Part shown: piece after piece, positions 38,606-45,590 of the stretch
Layout: the number at the start of each line of letters is the position of its first letter
Numbering within the stretch: the first letter of the stretch is position 1
Source of the DNA: DASYQD01 sp036005845
Lineage (GTDB): Bacteria; Acidobacteriota; Thermoanaerobaculia; Multivoradales; JAIOJS01
Assembly: GCA_036005845.1 (NCBI GenBank)
Contig: DASYQD010000052.1
Location: 1-62,444 of the forward strand
Length of the DNA: 62,444 bases
Direction: 5' to 3'
Program-made: the position numbers and the translations under genes
The notes under the pieces: generated by a model
The model's database searches: none
Told to the model about the DNA's origin: nothing
What the model saw: the letters and a program-made list of their open reading frames with translations, nothing else

Positions 38606-39505
38606 TCACTGCGATCTCAGGAACGCCAAGTCGCGCGCGTGTCCCTGCTCGTCGTCGTCCGGCGTCTCGACGATGAGCGGTACTAGTGCGAGCTCGGGCG
38701 CGCGCAGCAGGTGCGCGAAGGCGTCGCGGCCGATCGTGCCTTCGCCGAGGTTAGCGTGGCGGTCGCGGCGCGCGCCGCGCGGGTACTTGGAGTCGTTCAG
38801 GTGCACGCAGGCGATGCGCTCGCGGCCGAAGCGCGCGCACGCTTCGGCGAGCACGGCGTCGATCCCCTCCGGCGTGTCGACCGCGTAACCCGCGGCGTGC
38901 AGGTGACAGGTGTCGAGGCAGACCGCGAGCTCTGCCGGGTAGCGGCTCTTGGCGATGATCGCCTCGAGCTGTTCGAGGCGCCAGCCGAGGCAGGTGCCCT
39001 GCCCCGCCGTCGTCTCGAGCAAAACGCGTGGACCACCGCGCGGGCGTTGCTTCAGCACCGCGTCGAGCGAGGCGGCAACGCGCCGAATGCCCTTCGCCGG
39101 TCCGGCGCCGCCGTGCGCGCCCGGATGTACTACGAGGCCGCCGACGCCGAGACGCCCGCAGCGCTCGAGCTCGTCGGCGAGCCCGGCGCGCGAGCGCGCG
39201 CGGATCACCGGATCGCCGGCGGCGAGGTTGATGAGGTACGCCGCGTGCGCCACCAGCGGCGCGCCGCCGTGCTCGCCAGTCCAGTGGGCGTGGCCCTCGC
39301 GGAAGCTCGCGACCTCTTCCTCCTCCAGCACCTTCCCCTGCCAGCGGCTGGCGTTCTTGACGAACACCTGCATCGCCGTGCAGCCGAGCGCGCGGCCGCG
39401 CTCGAAGGCGCGCGGCAGCCCGCCCGCCACCGAGACGTGGGCGCCGAGAAAGCGCGACGTCTCGGTCTCGGCGGCGCGCGCCTCGCGGCGCGGCGCCGCG
39501 CTCAT
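38606..39505 (-). CDS. nfo: Endonuclease IV (AP endonuclease)
   Basis: 299-residue zinc-dependent AP endonuclease of the TIM-barrel family for base-excision repair. Three-zinc ligand motifs in order: GAHVSVAGG, VHPGAHGG, LLETTAGQGTCLG, CLDTCHLHAAGY, HLNDSK, RRDRHANLGEGTIG and VETPDD. The ATG at 39505 overlaps the rseP stop. All metal ligands are present, and there is no unusual insertion apart from a 15-residue N-terminal extension. Confidence 0.96.
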   Translation of the reverse strand: MSAAPRREARAAETETSRFLGAHVSVAGGLPRAFERGRALGCTAMQVFVKNASRWQGKVLEEEEVASFREGHAHWTGEHGGAPLVAHAAYLINLAAGDPVIRARSRAGLADELERCGRLGVGGLVVHPGAHGGAGPAKGIRRVAASLDAVLKQRPRGGPRVLLETTAGQGTCLGWRLEQLEAIIAKSRYPAELAVCLDTCHLHAAGYAVDTPEGIDAVLAEACARFGRERIACVHLNDSKYPRGARRDRHANLGEGTIGRDAFAHLLRAPELALVPLIVETPDDDEQGHARDLAFLRSQ

Positions 39506-40881
39506 CGCGCCGGCGAGGCGACGGGCAGCGGCGGCGCCGACCCCACCGGCAGCGCCGTCGCCGTCGGCGTCGCTGCCGGGGCGGGCGGCGAGAAGTAGTC
39601 GCGCCGCACGTCGAAGAAGATCACCGTCACCATCAGCAGCACGATGAACGCCAGCCCCACCATGTTGATCGCTTCCTTGAGCCGCAGCGAGAGGTCGCGG
39701 CGGATCAGCGACTCGACGAGCAGCACGAAGATCTGGCCGCCGTCGAGCACGGGGATGGGCAGCAGGTTCAAGATGGCGATGCTGATCGACACCAGCGCGG
39801 TGAGGTGGATGAAGAAGGGCGCGCCCATCCGCGCCGCCTCGCCGGCGAGCTTGCCAATCTCCAGCGGACCGTGGAGCGCGGCCTGCGGCTTCATCTCTCG
39901 GCGCAGCAGCTTGCCGACGAGGCCGAAGGTCTGCGCGGCGATGTCCCAGTTGTAGCGCGCGCTGACGACGAGGGCGCGCAGCGGCGGCAGCTTGACCGCG
40001 GTGGTGAGGCCGACGCCGATGCGGCCGACGCCGCCGCCGACGTCGCGCGGCGTCACCGTGAGGTCGACCACCGCGTCGCCGCGGCGCACCTTCACCACCA
40101 CCGGCACGCCGGCGTGGGAGCCGATGTAGTCGACGAACTCCTGGTCGGTGGCGAGCATGCGGCCGTCGATGCCGCGCAGCTCGTCCCCCGAGCGGAAGCC
40201 GGCTGCCTGCGCCGGGCTGCCGGCGTCGATGGTCGACACGTTCGGCAGCACCTTCGGGGCGACGCCGGCGTCGCCGATCTCGTAGCGCGGCACCATCACC
40301 GGCGTGACGGCGAGGGCGAGCTCCTTGCCGCCGCGCTCGACCCGCAGCGGCACGGAAACGTTGGGCGACTCGAGGATCGCCATCGCCACGTCTTCCCAGT
40401 TGTCGACCGCCTTGCCCTTCACCTCGACGACGCGGTCGCCGGGATGGATGCCGGCGGCGGCTGCCGGCGAGCCGGCCTCGACCGCGCCCACCACCGGCGG
40501 CGTCTCGTTGAGGAAGGGCACCGGGAAGCCGAGCGTGAGCACCACGGCGACGAGGAGGATGGCGAGCACGATGTTCGTCGTCGGCCCGGCGAGGTAGACG
40601 AGGACGCGCTGCCAGCGCGGCTTGCACTGGAACTCGCGCGGGTCGCCGGTGGAGTCCTCGGGCGTCTCGCCGCCCAGTCGCACGTAGCCGCCCAGCGGCA
40701 GCCAGGCGACGCGGTACTCGGTCTCGCCGCGCTGGAAGCCGAAGATCTTCGGCCCGAAGCCGAGCGAGAAGGTGAGCACCTTGACGTCGAAGGCCTTGGC
40801 CATCAGGAAGTGGCCGCCCTCGTGGACGAAGATGATGACGCCGAGCAGGAGCAGGAAGGGGAGGATGTCGTGAAGACCCAC
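39502..40881 (-). CDS. rseP: Site-2 intramembrane metalloprotease RseP
   Basis: 459 residues. HEGGH in the first transmembrane helix (VIIFVHEGGHFLMA), two PDZ domains (about 115-200 and 205-290: AAAAGIHPGDRVVEVKG and AQAAGFRSGDELRGIDG), and the second active-site motif NLLPIPVLDGG. It cleaves anti-sigma factors or other single-pass proteins inside the membrane. The Pro/Ala-rich tail after the last helix is an extension. Its place after dxr follows the common uppS-cdsA-dxr-rseP order. Confidence 0.95.
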   Translation of the reverse strand: MGLHDILPFLLLLGVIIFVHEGGHFLMAKAFDVKVLTFSLGFGPKIFGFQRGETEYRVAWLPLGGYVRLGGETPEDSTGDPREFQCKPRWQRVLVYLAGPTTNIVLAILLVAVVLTLGFPVPFLNETPPVVGAVEAGSPAAAAGIHPGDRVVEVKGKAVDNWEDVAMAILESPNVSVPLRVERGGKELALAVTPVMVPRYEIGDAGVAPKVLPNVSTIDAGSPAQAAGFRSGDELRGIDGRMLATDQEFVDYIGSHAGVPVVVKVRRGDAVVDLTVTPRDVGGGVGRIGVGLTTAVKLPPLRALVVSARYNWDIAAQTFGLVGKLLRREMKPQAALHGPLEIGKLAGEAARMGAPFFIHLTALVSISIAILNLLPIPVLDGGQIFVLLVESLIRRDLSLRLKEAINMVGLAFIVLLMVTVIFFDVRRDYFSPPAPAATPTATALPVGSAPPLPVASPAR

Positions 40882-41005
40882 GGCGACTCGCTATCTATGA
40901 GGTGGTTGGAGGCAGGTTATCGATGGATTGGCGCCGGCGACGAGCGCCCGCGCTCCCCGGTACAACGCCGCCGGCGAGCGGCGTCTTCCCGCGCCGGCGA
41001 GCGTA

Positions 41006-42160
41006 TCAGGTGGCCAGCAGCTCTCCCGCCCGCCGGCGCCCCCAGTCGTTCCAGGCGAGGGCGTCGTCGAGCGCCGCCACCGGCTGCGCGTCGTGCTCGT
41101 CGAGCACCGCCGCGACCGTGCCGGCGATCGAAGGAAAGGCGGCGCGGCCGGCGAGGAAGGCTTCGACGGCGGCCTCGTTGGCGCCGTTGAGCACGGCGGG
41201 AGCGCTCGGACCGGCGAGCAGCGCGCGGCGCGCCAGGCCGACGGTGGGGAACTTCGCCTCGTCGACGGCGTGGAAGTCGAGCCGCCCGAGCTCGGCGGGC
41301 GCCAGGCGCGGAAACGTGTTGCCCCAGCGCTCCGGGTACGACAGCGCGTACTGCACCGGGAACACCATGTCGTTGACGGAGAGCTGCGCCAGCCACGAGC
41401 CGTCGCGGAACTCGACCAGCGAATGCACGATCGACTGGGGATGCACCACCACCTCGATGCCGTCGGCGGGGATCGAAAAAAGATAGTGCGCCTCGATCAG
41501 CTCGAGGCCCTTGTTCATCAACGTCGCCGAGTCGACCGTGATCTTGGCGCCCATCTTCCACGTCGGGTGCGCCAGCGCTTCGTCGGGCTTGATGGCCCCG
41601 AAGGTGCCGCCGTCGCGCTGCCAGAACGGGCCGCCCGAGGCGGTGAGGACGAGGCGCTCCACCTCGTCGTGCGCGCCGCCGCGCAGCGCCTGGTGCAGCG
41701 CCGCGTGCTCGCTGTCGACGGGGAGGAGCTGCACGCCGCGGGCTCTGGCGAGCGCGGTGAGCAGGCCGCCGGCGACGACCAGGCATTCCTTGTTGGCGAG
41801 CGCCAGGTCCTTGCCGGCGTCGACCGCCGCCCACGCCGGCCGCAGGCCCGCGGCGCCCACCATCGCCGCCACCACGCGCTGCGCGTCGGGATGCGTGGCG
41901 ACGGCGCGCAGACCTTCGTCACCGGCGATCACCTCGACGCCCGCGGGCGCCTGCCGCGCCACTTCGCGCGCCGCGTCCGCGTCGACGACGCCGACGAGGC
42001 GCGGCCGCAGCTCCTCGATCTGTGCGAGCAGCTTCGCGGGATCGCGGCCGTACGCCGCCAGCGCCACCACCCGCAGCCGATCCGGATGCTCGCGCACGAC
42101 GCGCAGCACGCTGCTCCCCACCGAGCCGGTGGCGCCGAGCACCGAGATGCCGAGCGTCAT
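41006..42160 (-). CDS. dxr: 1-deoxy-D-xylulose-5-phosphate reductoisomerase
   Basis: 384-residue NADPH-dependent enzyme of the MEP isoprenoid pathway. N-terminal NADPH site GATGSVGSSVL, then ANKECLVVAGG, the metal-binding DSEH, ASGGPF, and the substrate loop SATLMNKGLELIEAHYLF. It supplies isoprenoid precursors to UppS encoded upstream. A 124-nt gap separates it from rseP and holds no recognisable feature. Confidence 0.96.
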   Translation of the reverse strand: MTLGISVLGATGSVGSSVLRVVREHPDRLRVVALAAYGRDPAKLLAQIEELRPRLVGVVDADAAREVARQAPAGVEVIAGDEGLRAVATHPDAQRVVAAMVGAAGLRPAWAAVDAGKDLALANKECLVVAGGLLTALARARGVQLLPVDSEHAALHQALRGGAHDEVERLVLTASGGPFWQRDGGTFGAIKPDEALAHPTWKMGAKITVDSATLMNKGLELIEAHYLFSIPADGIEVVVHPQSIVHSLVEFRDGSWLAQLSVNDMVFPVQYALSYPERWGNTFPRLAPAELGRLDFHAVDEAKFPTVGLARRALLAGPSAPAVLNGANEAAVEAFLAGRAAFPSIAGTVAAVLDEHDAQPVAALDDALAWNDWGRRRAGELLAT

Positions 42161-42176
42161 CGGCCCGCCGCGGGAC

Positions 42177-43007
42177 TCACAACGGACCCGCGCCTTCGTG
42201 CGCGATCCACCACAAGCCGGCCAGCATCACCGGCCCTGCGAACAGCATCGCGTCCATGCGGTCGAAGAAGCCGCCGTGGCCGGGGATCAGGTGGCCGGAG
42301 TCCTTGACGTTGACGCCGCGCTTGAGCAGCGACTCGAAGAGATCGCCGAGCTGCGCCGCGATCGCGGTCAACGCGGCGACGGCGAGCAGCGGCCACCGCA
42401 CCTCGCCCAGCCGCCACCAGCTCCACACCACGGTGGCGAGGATGCCGGTCAAGAACCCCGCGGCGGCGCCCTCCCAACTCTTGTTGGGCGAGACGATGGG
42501 CGCCATCTTGTGGCGACCCCACGCCGAGCCGCAGTAGAACGCGGCGGTGTCGCCCAGCCAGACGATGGAGTAGAGCAGGAAGAGCAGCCAGGGATCGAGC
42601 CGCTGCATCGTCACCGCCACCGCCACCGGCATGGCGAAGTAGGGAACGCCGAAGCCGACGATCCCCATCGCCACGGGCGCCTCGGCGGGCGGCGTGCGGC
42701 CGAAGAGCAGCAGCGAGCCGACGACGGCGGTGGCGAGGATCGACCCCGCCAGCACCCACGCATCGGTGGGCAGCGCGCGGTCGTGCGCCGCCAGCGCCCA
42801 GTAGAACGCCGCCGCCAGCGGCGGCACGGCGAACGGCACCATCAGGAGCGGCGCCTTGGGCGCCAGCGGCCGCAGCAGCTGCACGTACTCGAGGCTTGCC
42901 GGGATGAAGATCAGCAGCAGGAAGACGAAAAACGCCCACGGCGGGAACTTGAAAGTGGCGAGGAGCGCCAGCGGCACGGCCACCGCTGCAGTGAGCAGTC
43001 GCCTCAT
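42177..43007 (-). CDS. cdsA: Phosphatidate cytidylyltransferase
   Basis: 276-residue polytopic enzyme (about eight helices) making CDP-diacylglycerol. The family signature is complete at the C-terminus: SLLKRGVNVKDSGHLIPGHG followed by GFFDRMDAMLF with the metal-binding Asps. SPNKSWEGAAAGF is also typical. It is 16 nt upstream of dxr. Confidence 0.95.
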   Translation of the reverse strand: MRRLLTAAVAVPLALLATFKFPPWAFFVFLLLIFIPASLEYVQLLRPLAPKAPLLMVPFAVPPLAAAFYWALAAHDRALPTDAWVLAGSILATAVVGSLLLFGRTPPAEAPVAMGIVGFGVPYFAMPVAVAVTMQRLDPWLLFLLYSIVWLGDTAAFYCGSAWGRHKMAPIVSPNKSWEGAAAGFLTGILATVVWSWWRLGEVRWPLLAVAALTAIAAQLGDLFESLLKRGVNVKDSGHLIPGHGGFFDRMDAMLFAGPVMLAGLWWIAHEGAGPL

Positions 43008-43025
43008 TCCAACCCGCGCCTGTTC

Positions 43026-43829
43026 TCAGCGGTGCTGCGCCTGCCCAGCAAGCACCGCCTCGTCGGGAGAGACGCCGCCGTAGCGCCGCTCGCGGCGCTG
43101 GTAATCGAGGATCGCCTCGAAGAGCTCCCGCCGGCGGAAGTCGGGCCACAGCGTGTTGGTGACCCAGATCTCGCTGTAGGCGATCTGCCAGAGCAGGAAG
43201 TTGGAGACCCGCATCTCGCCCGAGGTGCGCACGAGGAGGTCGGGGTCCGGCAGCCCCGCCGTGTAGAGGTAGCGGCCCAGCGTCTCCTCGTCGATGTCGG
43301 CGTGCTTGCCGGCCGCCCAGTCGGCGACGATGCGCCGGCAGGCGTCGACGATCTCGCACCGCCCGGAGTAGTTGAGCGCGATGTTGAGCCGCATGCCGCC
43401 GCAGTGCGCGGTGGCCTCGATGGCCCGATCGAGCGCCGACACGACCGACGCGTCGAGCTCGCGCCAGCGCCCGATCACCTCGAGATGCACGTCGTTCTGC
43501 ACCAGCGTGTCGAGCTCCTGGCGGATGTAGTCCTTGAGCAGGTTCATCAGCGTCCACACCTCATAGCGCGGACGCTTCCAGTTCTCCACCGAGAAGGCGT
43601 AGAGAGTGAGCGCCTGCAGCTCGAGCTGGCCGGCGGCCTCGACGGTGTCCTTCACCGCCTGCACGCCGGCGCGATGACCCTCGACGCGCGGCAGGTTGCG
43701 CGCCTTCGCCCAGCGGCCGTTGCCGTCCATGATGATGGCGACGTGGCGCGGCAGCCGCGTGAGGTCGAGGCGCCTGACGAGGAGCTCTTCCGGCGATCCC
43801 GGAGCGGCGAGACGCGACGGGTCGGGCAT
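43026..43829 (-). CDS. uppS: Undecaprenyl-diphosphate synthase (cis-prenyltransferase)
   Basis: 267 residues. IIMDGNGRWAKARNLPRVEGH with the catalytic Asp in the first motif, TLYAFSVENWKRP, NIALNYSGRCEIVDA, and the closing PDLLVRTSGEMRVSNFLLWQ and ELWP-like TLWPDF region. It makes the lipid carrier for peptidoglycan and O-antigen units. First gene of the uppS-cdsA-dxr-rseP cluster. A hairpin-like GGCGTCGC/GCGACGCC lies in the gap to truA. Confidence 0.96.
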   Translation of the reverse strand: MPDPSRLAAPGSPEELLVRRLDLTRLPRHVAIIMDGNGRWAKARNLPRVEGHRAGVQAVKDTVEAAGQLELQALTLYAFSVENWKRPRYEVWTLMNLLKDYIRQELDTLVQNDVHLEVIGRWRELDASVVSALDRAIEATAHCGGMRLNIALNYSGRCEIVDACRRIVADWAAGKHADIDEETLGRYLYTAGLPDPDLLVRTSGEMRVSNFLLWQIAYSEIWVTNTLWPDFRRRELFEAILDYQRRERRYGGVSPDEAVLAGQAQHR

Positions 43830-43911
43830 GGCGTCAACTCGTTAAGGTACCACAGTCTGCGCGGCGTTCCGGGGCGTCGCGGCGGTGCCTCAGCGACGCC
43901 TCATCAGCATC

Positions 43912-44709
43912 TCAGCGCGTGCTCACCGGAGGCGCCTGGAGCCACTCCGGCGGGTAGTCGACGCGCTCGAGAACGAGGCCGTGAGCGGGCGCGTTGGGGC
44001 CCGCTTCGGCGCGCGAGCGGCCGGTGAGCAGAGCGGCGAACGAAGCGATGCTGCGGCGGCCGCGGCCGACCTCGACGAGTGTGCCGACGAGGGCGCGCAC
44101 CATGCCGCGCAGGAAGCCTTCGCCGGCGACGACGAAGCTGAGCGCCTCGCCGTCCTCGCGCCACTCGGCGAGGTCGAGGCGCCGGAACGGCTGCGTCTCG
44201 GCGCCGCCGGCCTTCGCGAAGGCGCTGAAGTCGTGGCGGCCGACGAGCAGTGCCGCCGCCTCGCGCATCGCCGCGACGTCGAGGCCCGGATCGACGCGCG
44301 CGACGAACGGCGCGTCGAGCGGCGACAGCACCGGCGCGCGGCTCAGGCGGTAGCGGTACTCCTTGGCCGCGGCGTGCTTGCGGGCATGGAAGCCGGCGGG
44401 TGCGGTCGCCGCCGCGAGCACGCGCACGTCTTCCGGCAGACGCTCGTTGGTGCCGAACACGAGTGCGCCGGCCGGCGCCGAGGCGACGAGCGACACCACT
44501 TGCCCGCGCGCGTGCACGCCGGCGTCGGTGCGCCCGGCGCCCGTCGTGCGCACCGGCTCGCCGAGCAGCTGCTCGAGCGCCTCCTCGAGCACCTGCTGAA
44601 CGGCGACCGCGTTCTCCTGGCGCTGCCAGCCCGCGTAGCGCTCGCCGTTATAAGAGACGGTGAGCCGCCAGGTGGGAGGCGGCGACTCGTCGCCGTCGCG
44701 GGCGCTCAC
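43912..44709 (-). CDS. truA: tRNA pseudouridine(38-40) synthase
   Basis: 265 residues. SYNGERYAGWQRQ, the catalytic Asp in GAGRTDAGVHARGQV, a KEYRYRL segment and FLRGMVRALVGTLVEVG, all TruA hallmarks. Modifies the anticodon arm of tRNA. The start is the GTG at 44709. Divergent from the acetyltransferase; the two share a 47-nt region with a -10-like TAAGAT on the other strand. Confidence 0.95.
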   Translation of the reverse strand: MSARDGDESPPPTWRLTVSYNGERYAGWQRQENAVAVQQVLEEALEQLLGEPVRTTGAGRTDAGVHARGQVVSLVASAPAGALVFGTNERLPEDVRVLAAATAPAGFHARKHAAAKEYRYRLSRAPVLSPLDAPFVARVDPGLDVAAMREAAALLVGRHDFSAFAKAGGAETQPFRRLDLAEWREDGEALSFVVAGEGFLRGMVRALVGTLVEVGRGRRSIASFAALLTGRSRAEAGPNAPAHGLVLERVDYPPEWLQAPPVSTR

Positions 44710-44743
44710 GCCTCGAGCCCGGGCATCGCCGTCGACTCTTTCA

Positions 44744-44749
44744 TAAGAT
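44744..44749 (+). promoter_or_regulatory. -10-like hexamer before the short ORF at 44757
   Basis: TAAGAT ends 7 nt before an ATG at 44757, the same arrangement as at real genes in the window. It suggests that the acetyltransferase gene starts here. Confidence 0.38.
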
Positions 44750-44756
44750 CCCGACC

Positions 44757-44891
44757 ATGCTGGCCGACCGCGAGGCGCGGCAGGACCTACTCATCGCAGC
44801 CCAGGAGACGCTGGGGCAGTCGCGGCGCGCGCCGCGACACCGGCCCGGCGCGACGCCATCGCCACCGACACCATTCGGCACCGGCCGCTGA
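44757..44891 (+). pseudogene. Probable 5' part of the acetyltransferase gene, out of frame
   Basis: A 44-codon open frame starts MLADREARQDLLIAAQETLG. It then turns Pro/Arg-rich and stops. At the GGGG run (44813-44816) one extra G would join it to the frame of the acetyltransferase at 44906, giving a protein of about 229 residues. Either a real frameshift or a sequencing indel explains this; a chance ORF is possible. Confidence 0.35.
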
Positions 44892-44905
44892 CGAGCGAGG
44901 TCGAG

Positions 44906-45445
44906 GTGCGGCCGGCGCGTCCCGAGGACGCCGCGCTGCTGCACCTCTGGCGATCGGAGAAGAGCGTCCGGCGCTACCAGCCGCTGGCGCCGCTCTCCAC
45001 CTCGCAACTACGCGCCGAGCTTGCCGCCCGCCGCGCCGACGACCTCTGGCGCAACCGTGGCGACCGCTTCGACTGGATCGTCCTGGTGCACAGGCAGCCG
45101 GCGGGCTGGATCACCCTCGTCGTGCACAGCTGGGAGCACGGCCTCGCCGAATGCGGCTACTCGCTGTCGACGGCATTCCAGGGCCGCGGGCTGATGCAGC
45201 GGGCGCTGGCGCGGCTCATCAACGACTTGTTCGCGCGCACGCGCCTGCACCGGTTGGAGGCGCGCACGGCGCTCGCCAACGTCGCCTCGCAGAAGGTGCT
45301 CGACAAGCTCGGCTTCCGCCGCGAGGGCACCCTGCGCGGCTACTTCCAGCTCGACGGCGAGTGGGTGGACAACTACCTCTTCGCCATCGTCAAGGAAGAC
45401 TGGCTGCTGCAGCGCTCGCGCCGCGGCGAGGGCGGCGTCTCCTGA
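44906..45445 (+). CDS. GNAT acetyltransferase, RimJ/RimL-like
   Basis: 179 residues from the GTG at 44906. RimJ/L-type GNAT fold: RPARPEDAALLHLW, a CoA-binding loop ECGYSLSTAFQGRGLMQRAL (pyrophosphate motif Q-G-R-G-L), EARTALANVASQKVLDKLGFRREG and the closing VDNYLFAIV. It probably acetylates the N-terminus of a ribosomal protein or another amine. The GTG start cuts the first beta strand, so the true start is likely upstream: the open frame extends back, and with one nucleotide change joins the ATG at 44757. Confidence 0.85.
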   Translation: MRPARPEDAALLHLWRSEKSVRRYQPLAPLSTSQLRAELAARRADDLWRNRGDRFDWIVLVHRQPAGWITLVVHSWEHGLAECGYSLSTAFQGRGLMQRALARLINDLFARTRLHRLEARTALANVASQKVLDKLGFRREGTLRGYFQLDGEWVDNYLFAIVKEDWLLQRSRRGEGGVS

Positions 45446-45488
45446 CGGCGTCATCCATGGCCGCGAGCGCTCCGTAGTCAGGAGCGAG

Positions 45489-45510
45489 CCCGCGCTCGGC
45501 CGAGCGCGGG
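45489..45510 (+). terminator. Perfect 22-bp palindrome after the acetyltransferase gene
   Basis: CCCGCGCTCGG and its exact inverse are adjacent without a loop, 44 nt after the acetyltransferase stop. The tail is ACGACATCTAAAAAAC, which is not T-rich. A GC-rich terminator or a protein-binding site is possible. Confidence 0.45.
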
Positions 45511-45590
45511 ACGACATCTAAAAAACGTTTCCTTCTTGGTGGCATCACCGCCACCGTCCGTCGACTTCACGTCGAGAAAAGGAGATCCTC

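Noticed and set aside
45514..45560. GG-N10-GC match before the Ig-type gene
   Set aside because: Both -24 and -12 halves deviate strongly from TGGCAC and TTGC; likely chance in GC-rich DNA.
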